From: an uncultured Collinsella sp.
Lineage (GTDB): Bacteria > Actinomycetota > Coriobacteriia > Coriobacteriales > Coriobacteriaceae
Direction: 5' to 3'
Assembly: GCA_959599615.1 (NCBI GenBank)
Contig: CAUGKA010000047.1
Location: 1-12,828 of the forward strand
DNA: 12,828 nucleotides
A model generated the notes under the pieces. The model was not told the origin of the DNA. It saw only the letters and a program-made list of their open reading frames with translations, and searched no databases. Made by a program: the position numbers and the translations under genes. Of the stretch, positions 5,456-10,932 are shown piece after piece. How positions within the stretch are numbered: the stretch's first letter is position 1; every line of letters begins with the position of its first letter.

Positions 5456-7125
5456 TAGACCTCGCCGTGCTCCTCTTCCCAGCTGCGGTCGACATATTTC
5501 TCGACCACGGCGTCGTCGTCAAAGTGCAGCGGCTTGTCCAGGTTGCGGGGCGTAAAGCCCTCCATGAACTTGTCGCGGCCAAAGCTCTCGGGAATCGCCA
5601 CGGGGTAGCGGCCGGTAAAGCACGCGTCGCAGTAGCCGCCCTTGGGCATGACCTTCAGCAGGCCCTCGACCGAAAGGAAGGCCAGCGAATCGGCGCCAAT
5701 GTACTCGCAGATCTCATCGACCGTCTTGTTGGCGCTGATAAGCTGCGACTGCACGTCGGTATCGATACCGTAGAAGCACGGCCAGATGACCTCGGGCGAG
5801 TTGATGCGAATGTGAATCTCCTTGGCACCGGCGTTGCGCAGCATCTTGACGAGCTGCACCATAGTGGTGCCGCGCACGATGGAGTCGTCGATGACGACCA
5901 GGCGCTTGCCCTCGATGTTGTCGCGCAGCGGGTTGAGTTTCATACGCACTCCCATGGCACGCAGCTCCTGCGTAGGCTCGATAAACGTACGACCCACGTA
6001 GCGGTTCTTGATAAGGCCCTCACCAAAGGGAATGCCACTCTCGTGCGAATAGCCCTCCGCGGGCGGCAGGCCGGAGTCGGGCACGCCGATGACCAGGTCG
6101 GCCTCGACGGGCTCCTCATGTGCCAGCTGACGACCCATGTCATAACGGCAGGCGTAGACGCTCTTGCCGTTCATGATGGAATCGGGGCGAGCGAAGTAGA
6201 CCTGCTCAAAGATGCAGTTAGCAGGCTCTTCGGCAGCAGGCACGCCCTGCTCGGACACAAGGCCCTCGGCGCTGATGCGCAAGATCTCGCCGGGACGGAC
6301 GTCACGGACGTACTCGGCACCCACGATGTCGAGTGCGCAGGTCTCGGAAGCAACGACCCAGCCGCCGGCGCGCGTGACACGGACGGCGGAGTCGACCGTC
6401 GCGGCGCCGTCCTGCGACGGCAGCTGCGAAACGGCGGCGGCATCGGCCTGGTCCAGACCCTCGTCCACCAGCTTGCCCAGCACGAGCGGGCGAATGCCGT
6501 GTGGATCGCGGAATGCGTAGAGCGCCTGCTCGTTGATGAGCGTCATGGCGTAGCCGCCGCGCACGAGCTCCATGGTCTTGCGAATACCCTCGCGCAGGTG
6601 GCCCGTACGCTGGGTAAAGTAGCCGATAAGCTTGGTCGCGACCTCGGAATCCGAATTGGAGAGGAACGGCACGCCCAGCTCGATCAGCTGACGGCGCAGC
6701 TCGTCGGTGTTGACGAGGGTGCCGTTGTGCGCGAGCGCGATAATGACGCTATTGATGGTAGAGAGGTGCGGCTGAGAGGCTTCCCAGCTCTTGGCGCCGG
6801 CAGTGCCGTAGCGCACATGACCCACGGCCAGCTGGCCGGAGAGCGTCGACAGGTCGGCGTTGGAGAACACGCGATCGAGCAGCCCCAGGTCTTTGCGAAC
6901 CATAACCGTGCCGCCGTCACCCACGGCGATTCCCGCCGATTCCTGGCCACGGTGCTGCAGTGCACGCAGGCCAAAGTACGTCAGTCGAGCCACGTCGCGA
7001 TCGGGCGCCCATACGCCGAAAATGCCACATTCCTCATGCAGCTGGTCGGAGTCCGGATCATACGTCGACATGGTGTTCACCTGTCCCGCGGCACGCTCGG
7101 CCGCGCGGATGGTTTCTTGAGACAT
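5455..7125 (-). CDS. purF: Amidophosphoribosyltransferase (glutamine PRPP amidotransferase)
   Basis: PurF makes 5-phosphoribosylamine from PRPP and glutamine, the committed step of purine synthesis. The Ntn glutaminase domain (about 33-290) starts at EECGIFGVW; Cys33 would become the N-terminal nucleophile after propeptide removal. VRYGT (105-109), AHNGT (132-136) and NSDSEV follow. The PRPP-binding signature is VVIDDSIVRGTTM (410-422). Four cysteines, Cys304, Cys450, Cys499 and Cys502 (YCDAC), match the iron-sulfur ligands of the B. subtilis type, so a 4Fe-4S enzyme is expected. The ATG at 7125 has GAGGGG five bases upstream; a second ATG (7071, residue 19) also has AGGTGA and would leave a 14-residue propeptide, closer to the family norm. 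Residues about 221-254 form an extra alanine- and acid-rich insertion compared with B. subtilis. First gene of the purF-purM-purN operon. At 556 residues it is longer than usual because of both extensions. Confidence 0.98.
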   Translation of the reverse strand: MSQETIRAAERAAGQVNTMSTYDPDSDQLHEECGIFGVWAPDRDVARLTYFGLRALQHRGQESAGIAVGDGGTVMVRKDLGLLDRVFSNADLSTLSGQLAVGHVRYGTAGAKSWEASQPHLSTINSVIIALAHNGTLVNTDELRRQLIELGVPFLSNSDSEVATKLIGYFTQRTGHLREGIRKTMELVRGGYAMTLINEQALYAFRDPHGIRPLVLGKLVDEGLDQADAAAVSQLPSQDGAATVDSAVRVTRAGGWVVASETCALDIVGAEYVRDVRPGEILRISAEGLVSEQGVPAAEEPANCIFEQVYFARPDSIMNGKSVYACRYDMGRQLAHEEPVEADLVIGVPDSGLPPAEGYSHESGIPFGEGLIKNRYVGRTFIEPTQELRAMGVRMKLNPLRDNIEGKRLVVIDDSIVRGTTMVQLVKMLRNAGAKEIHIRINSPEVIWPCFYGIDTDVQSQLISANKTVDEICEYIGADSLAFLSVEGLLKVMPKGGYCDACFTGRYPVAIPESFGRDKFMEGFTPRNLDKPLHFDDDAVVEKYVDRSWEEEHGEV

Positions 7126-7167
7126 GGTATCCCCTCAGAGCCTCGTATTTTTGGCGTTACCCGCCCT

Positions 7168-7173
7168 ATTATA
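7168..7173 (-). promoter_or_regulatory. Probable purF -10 box
   Basis: The minus strand shows a perfect TATAAT about 42 bases before the purF ATG. I see no good -35 at normal spacing, so either the promoter depends on an activator or the box is partly fortuitous. A short palindrome, GCTTTT-T-AAAAGC on the plus strand near 7210-7222, lies about 40 bases further upstream. Confidence 0.5.
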
Positions 7174-7357
7174 CGCACGGCAAGACAAGCACTCCCGCGC
7201 ATGAACAGCGCTTTTTAAAAGCCCACCGAGCTAATAATCAGTTTTGTTGCCAAACATTTTATCGGTCTGTCCAGTGCAAGCGCCCGCGCCCCCCAGATGG
7301 CCGCCGCGTCCACCGTTGGGGATTACAAAGTTGCAATTGGGACGTTCGTCCTGTCTT

Positions 7358-7386
7358 TTGGCAGGTCGGCGGCGTATCCTTATAAC
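7358..7386 (+). promoter_or_regulatory. Promoter of the CmpB-type membrane protein gene
   Basis: TTGGCA (7358-7363), a 17-base spacer, then TATAAC (7381-7386) match the vegetative sigma consensus at five of six positions in each box. The start codon follows 26 bases after the -10, with GAAAGG as ribosome site. The rest of the 7174-7357 gap, shared with divergent purF, holds no gene that I can see. Confidence 0.75.
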
Positions 7387-7412
7387 CTACAACAAAGCGA
7401 GAAAGGTTCTGT

Positions 7413-8642
7413 ATGGATCGAAACGAACTCGACCCCAGCGTCCCCAGCGCCACAGAGGTCAAGAAGATTCCCCTCATCATTAAGGTGTACGCCGTCCTGT
7501 GCATCCTTTCCGGCGTGGGCACGCTCCCGTCAGTCGCTGCCTTTATGTGGCAGGTCATCACGGCACTTGTTAACGGCAACGCCACCGAAAAGCTCGGCGA
7601 TAACACGCTCGTCGCAGTCGGCCTTATCGTCGCCGGCATCATGCTCTCTGCGGCAAGTGCCGTCATCCTAATCATCTTTGGCCTGGACCTTATCAAAAAC
7701 CAGCGCCGCAACGCCGCCCGCCTGTCCTACATCCTTATTGCATTCACCGTCGTCGAGCTTTTGGTCGACGTGATGCTCCAGGGCATCGGGCCCTTCCTGC
7801 TGCGTCCCGCGATCCAGCTCGGCATCCTTGTTGCACTTTCGGCAACCGTCGACCCCACGCTGCGTCAGGAGCGCGAACTGCAGCGCCGCCTGCAGGAGAT
7901 GCTCGACCGCGACGCCGCCGCCGAGGGCATGCTCGGCCGCGATGAAACCGGCGAGGGCTACATCAAGCTCAACTACTTCAACCTGTTCTGGGTGTTCTTT
8001 GTCTGCTGCATACTCGGCCTGATCGCCGAGGACATCTGGCACATGACGGTCAACGACCCGGGCGTCTACCAGGACCGCGCCGGCATGCTGTTTGGCCCTT
8101 TCAGCCCCATCTACGGATTTGGCGCCGTGCTCATGACCATGGTGCTCAACCGCTTCTACAAAAAGAACCCCATCATCATTTTCCTGGTGAGCGCCCTGCT
8201 CGGCGCCAGCTTTGAGGTGTTCGTGGGCTGGTTTATGCAGACCGCGTTTGGCGTGGTCTCGTGGAGCTACTCGCACATAACGCTGTTCGGTTTGCCCGAT
8301 CCGCTCGTGGTCCTCACGAGCGGACGCACCTGCACGGGCTTCGCCTGCCTGTGGGGCCTAGGCGGCCTTATCTGGATCAAGCTGCTGCTGCCGAGGCTGC
8401 TTAAGCTCATCAACAAGATCCCCTGGAAGAGCCGCTACTCGGCCACCGTCATCTTTACCGTCATTATGCTGGTCGACGGCGTCATGACGCTGCAGTCGCT
8501 CGACTACTGGTACCAGCGCGTCAACGGCACGGAGCCGGACATTCCCGTCGCACAGTTCTACGGAGAGCACTTCGATAACGAGTACATGGAAAACCGCTTC
8601 CAGAGCATGACCATGAGCCCCAAGGATGCGACGCGCGTATAG
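7413..8642 (+). CDS. Multispanning membrane protein, putative ABC transporter permease (CmpB family)
   Basis: This 409-residue integral membrane protein has two hydrophobic parts. The N-terminal part (about 18-150) has four likely membrane spans. A charged cytoplasmic linker (about 152-184, RQERELQRRLQEMLDRDAAAEG) follows. The C-terminal part (about 185-365) fits the ABC_trans_CmpB family: NLFWVFFVCCILGLIAEDIWH, then DRAGMLFGPFSPIYGFGAVL, the family's hallmark loop, then more spans and the GFACLWGLGGL segment. The family is named a putative ABC permease, but its biochemical role is not proven, and no ATPase gene lies nearby, so transport is doubtful. It has its own sigma-70-like promoter and ends at a bidirectional terminator, so it is a single-gene unit, the only plus-strand gene here. 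The N-terminal region is not recognised. Confidence 0.85.
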   Translation: MDRNELDPSVPSATEVKKIPLIIKVYAVLCILSGVGTLPSVAAFMWQVITALVNGNATEKLGDNTLVAVGLIVAGIMLSAASAVILIIFGLDLIKNQRRNAARLSYILIAFTVVELLVDVMLQGIGPFLLRPAIQLGILVALSATVDPTLRQERELQRRLQEMLDRDAAAEGMLGRDETGEGYIKLNYFNLFWVFFVCCILGLIAEDIWHMTVNDPGVYQDRAGMLFGPFSPIYGFGAVLMTMVLNRFYKKNPIIIFLVSALLGASFEVFVGWFMQTAFGVVSWSYSHITLFGLPDPLVVLTSGRTCTGFACLWGLGGLIWIKLLLPRLLKLINKIPWKSRYSATVIFTVIMLVDGVMTLQSLDYWYQRVNGTEPDIPVAQFYGEHFDNEYMENRFQSMTMSPKDATRV

Positions 8643-8663
8643 CGCTCACCGCGCCCAAAACGC

Positions 8664-8702
8664 AAAATGCCCGCCGGTATCACACGTACCGGTGGGCATT
8701 TT
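8664..8702. terminator. Bidirectional intrinsic terminator between convergent genes
   Basis: AAATGCCCGCCGGTA (8665-8679) pairs with TACCGGTGGGCATTT (8687-8701) with one G-U pair, around a seven-base loop, and one further A-T pair extends the stem. TTTTT ends the plus-strand copy and TTTT the minus-strand copy. It can therefore stop both the membrane protein gene and the MoaE-like gene. Confidence 0.92.
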
Positions 8703-8732
8703 TATAAACGATCCTTCTATCGACGCAATCCT

Positions 8733-9152
8733 CTATGCCTCGCGCTCGACCTCACTCACGCATTCGTTCTTGATGGTGCCAACGAGCGCCTGCAGTGCAT
8801 CGACCACGTGTGGGCGAATGTCCCCGCCGATAAGCACGAGCATGATGTCGTCACCTACGGTAAGCTCGCCGCTTGCCAGCCACACGCGCACATAGCCGAT
8901 ACCCGGCATCGCGCGCGTAGCCTCGATAGCAGACCGTACCTTTTCGGCGTCGTAGTCAAAGACCATGCCGCCCACCCTGTGGCCTGGCGCCACGCCATCG
9001 GTCTCGACTCCGCGCACCTCAGCCTTGGGCGTCGCGCGCACCACACCGTTATGCGTCAGATACATCCCACAGCCTGCCGCCGAAGCATCGGCCTTGGCCT
9101 CGCGCAGCCAAGCATCAATCGAAGGCATCAATTTGCCACTCTCGAGCATCAT
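8733..9152 (-). CDS. MoaE-like protein (molybdopterin synthase large-subunit homologue)
   Basis: MoaE, with MoaD, puts sulfur into precursor Z (cPMP) to make molybdopterin. The 139 residues fit the family in size and order. LTHNGVVR (32-39) matches the GxVR segment with its arginine; GMVFDYDAEKV (62-72) matches the usual LxYExY region; VRVWLASGELTVGDDIMLVLIGG (88-110) is the conserved strand with GxLxVG; and ALQALVGTIKNE carries Lys128 where the first active-site lysine is expected. The second catalytic lysine of the usual KKE end is not seen; the tail reads SEVEREA. No MoaD or other cofactor gene is nearby. Two ATGs stand in tandem; the one at 9149 has the better spacing to AAGGGAG, so the protein may be one residue shorter. 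It follows the sortase by 64 bases. A diverged or non-canonical role is possible. Confidence 0.62.
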   Translation of the reverse strand: MMLESGKLMPSIDAWLREAKADASAAGCGMYLTHNGVVRATPKAEVRGVETDGVAPGHRVGGMVFDYDAEKVRSAIEATRAMPGIGYVRVWLASGELTVGDDIMLVLIGGDIRPHVVDALQALVGTIKNECVSEVEREA

Positions 9153-9170
9153 TTCTCCCTTACCGTCGTC

Positions 9171-9207
9171 GAGTAGCCAATTTGGGACGGGGCCTTTTTA
9201 GCTACTC
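9171..9207. repeat. Inverted repeat with GGGACGGGGCC core
   Basis: GAGTAGC (9171-9177) and GCTACTC (9201-9207) are perfect 7-bp inverted repeats around 23 bases that contain TTTGGGACGGGGCC and TTTTT. It lies between the sortase and the MoaE-like gene. The core resembles that of the element at 1971-2022 (TTGGGGACG...CCTTTT), so both may belong to one dispersed repeat family; this is inference. The U-run is inside the loop on the plus strand, so it is not a standard terminator. Confidence 0.5.
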
Positions 9208-9216
9208 TCGAACAAC

Positions 9217-10215
9217 TTATTCCTCGACCGGCGTGAGCACCATGACGGCACGTGTGTTGCTCAGCGACAGCGAACGACAGGTCACAAGCGTTACAACCTT
9301 AGTTGCCGAAGCGGCACGATCGGTGGCATCACTCGCCACGGCAGAAGCGCCGTCGAGCATCTCGGACAGGTAGTTCTTGAGTCCGTCGTCGCCCTCAAAA
9401 TTGGTCATGCGCGCCTTGGCATACGTGTCCTCGACCACCTTGGTCGCCAGCGGACGCAACTTATACGTCGCATCGCGCGTGATGTAGTACACATATTCAA
9501 TGCTATCGAACGTTGCCTGGTCAGTCGTATCCGAAATCACGTTGAACATCGACCCATCGTTCATATGGTGGCCGTAGATCGTGGTCTGCTGGTCGACCAT
9601 TCCCGGCGCGGTGTCATCGCTATCCAAGAAGATGGCACCCGAGGCGTTAGACGTGCCATCGAACAGCGTGTTGAGGTATTTGGAGTTGTTGTTGGTCTGC
9701 ACCACGGGATAGTTGATGTTGGTTCCCGGCACGTAAATCCAACCCACAATCTCGGGGTTCGTCTGAGCAAGCGCATCAAAGTCGATAATCGGCACGCCGC
9801 TGGCGTCCTTATCGCTTACATATTGCTTCTCGATTTTCTGATACGAATCGCTCGCCTGCTTATAGCCAATCTGGGCATTAATAAAAATAGCGGCGGCGGC
9901 AACAATCAGACCGATACCGATGATGATGAGCAGAATGGGAATAATGGAGTGGCGCTTTTTGCGCGGCAGCTCGGTGCGATCCGACGGCGCGGCATGCGAT
10001 GAAGACCGGGGCGGCTTCTTAGCGGAGCTATAAGACGAAGGACGATATGCGGCCGGCGCGTCCTGTCGACGATGCGTCGCCGGTGTCACGGGGCGCGGCG
10101 CGCGCGGCTGCTGAGGAGAGGATGTCCGACCCTGCTGTGCCGCACGGGCAGCACCCGGCTTCGACGGATCGGGAATCTGAGAAGCCTTGAATCGTTTTCC
10201 CTGATAATCGGACAT
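9217..10215 (-). CDS. srtB: Class B sortase
   Basis: Sortases cut a sorting signal in secreted proteins and join them to the peptidoglycan; the fold acts outside the membrane. The 332 residues have a cytoplasmic N-terminus rich in Pro, Ser, Arg and Ala (1-88), one membrane span (about 91-113), then the catalytic domain. Class B features are visible: IDFDALAQTNPEIVGWIYVPGTNINYPVVQ (144-173), TIYGHHMNDGSMF with His216, TLVTC with Cys313, and NTRAVMVL with Arg322, giving the His-Cys-Arg set. The 88-residue tail is longer than in most sortases. AAGGAG lies just before the ATG. It follows purE by 35 bases, so the two are probably co-transcribed, which is an odd pairing. The wall protein upstream (IPNTG signal) is a possible substrate. 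Class B sortases usually read NPQTN-like signals, so that link is uncertain. Confidence 0.93.
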   Translation of the reverse strand: MSDYQGKRFKASQIPDPSKPGAARAAQQGRTSSPQQPRAPRPVTPATHRRQDAPAAYRPSSYSSAKKPPRSSSHAAPSDRTELPRKKRHSIIPILLIIIGIGLIVAAAAIFINAQIGYKQASDSYQKIEKQYVSDKDASGVPIIDFDALAQTNPEIVGWIYVPGTNINYPVVQTNNNSKYLNTLFDGTSNASGAIFLDSDDTAPGMVDQQTTIYGHHMNDGSMFNVISDTTDQATFDSIEYVYYITRDATYKLRPLATKVVEDTYAKARMTNFEGDDGLKNYLSEMLDGASAVASDATDRAASATKVVTLVTCRSLSLSNTRAVMVLTPVEE

Positions 10216-10250
10216 GGCTCTCCTTATACTGCGGTGAAACGGCGGAACGC

Positions 10251-10715
10251 TTAGGCGTCAGCCATCTCCTGCTTCATCTTCTCGATAACCTTGCGGTACT
10301 CGGGGTCGCAAGCACCCAGAATCTGTGTGGCATAGATGGCGGCGTTCTTGGCACCGTTGATGGCAACGCAGGCCACGGGCACGCCCGAAGGCATCTGCAC
10401 CATCGACAGCAGCGAATCCATACCGCCCAGGTCACTCGTCTTCATAGGCACGCCGATAACCGGCAGCGGCGTAAAGGCAGCCACGACACCACCCAAGTGA
10501 GCGGCCTTGCCGGCGGCGGCGATAATCACTTTGATACCGCGATCGGCGGCAGTCGAAGCCCACTCGTGGACCTTCGCCGGCGTGCGGTGCGCGCTCGCAA
10601 TGACGAGCTCATAGGGCACACCCAGTGCCTCGAGCTCGGCGGTGCAGCCTTCCATAACGCCCAGATCGGACTTGGAACCCATGATGATCCCGACAACCGG
10701 CTTCTGATCTGCCAT
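10251..10715 (-). CDS. purE: 5-(carboxyamino)imidazole ribonucleotide mutase
   Basis: PurE converts N5-CAIR to CAIR (class I) or carboxylates AIR directly (class II), step six of purine synthesis. The 154 residues are normal for a stand-alone PurE and form a cytoplasmic octamer in known cases. Visible marks are VGIIMGSKSDLGVMEG at the N-terminus, VIASAHRTP with the catalytic histidine, AAAGKAAHLGGVVAAFTPLPVIGVP, and the MDSLLSMVQMPSGVPV segment near 100-120. I cannot decide class I or II by eye; no purK is in the window. An ATG two codons upstream (10721) is only three bases from AGGAGG; the ATG at 10715 is nine bases away and gives the better start. It is separated from purF-purM-purN by three genes and has its own promoter. 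The sortase follows 35 bases later. Confidence 0.97.
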   Translation of the reverse strand: MADQKPVVGIIMGSKSDLGVMEGCTAELEALGVPYELVIASAHRTPAKVHEWASTAADRGIKVIIAAAGKAAHLGGVVAAFTPLPVIGVPMKTSDLGGMDSLLSMVQMPSGVPVACVAINGAKNAAIYATQILGACDPEYRKVIEKMKQEMADA

Positions 10716-10781
10716 AAACATAGACCTCCTGTTGAGAGCGGTGACGCAGCGAATCCGCGACCCTTAACTGCAAATAATTCA

Positions 10782-10812
10782 AGTATAGCCACCGATGCCG
10801 ATGTGTTCGGTG
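10782..10812 (-). promoter_or_regulatory. Probable purE promoter with adjacent palindrome
   Basis: TATACT on the minus strand (10782-10787) is a good -10, about 67 bases before the purE start; the -35 is poor. Just upstream lies a perfect inverted repeat, CACCGA (10790-10795) and TCGGTG (10807-10812) with 11 bases between, covering the -35 region. It could be an operator. CACCGA also occurs once, as a half-site only, at 7224-7229 upstream of purF. Confidence 0.45.
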
Positions 10813-10870
10813 AGAGGCGGAATGCTTTGCGAGATTAAGGCCGAAGGGTCGGAGCTTTCCGCCTACATTC

Positions 10871-10914
10871 AAAAAGCATGCCCACCGTCCTTGGGTGGGA
10901 CGGCGGGCACGCTT
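10871..10914 (-). terminator. Intrinsic terminator of the surface-protein gene
   Basis: AAGCGTGCCCGCCGTCC pairs with GGACGGTGGGCATGCTT over 17 bp with two G-U pairs, around a seven-base loop, and the minus strand continues with TTT. It lies about 20 bases past the stop codon and insulates purE from the surface-protein transcript. Confidence 0.9.
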
Positions 10915-10932
10915 GCTTAGCTGTTGCTGGGG

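Noticed and set aside
5467..7218. Long plus-strand open frame (583 codons) opposite purF
   Set aside because: It is the antisense of a clear purF gene; the translation has repetitive low-complexity composition with no recognisable domain. GC-rich codon bias keeps this frame open.
7126..7412. Purine riboswitch or T-box upstream of purF
   Set aside because: I saw no conserved purine-aptamer core or T-box sequence, and the leader from the -10 to the ATG is too short (about 35 bases).
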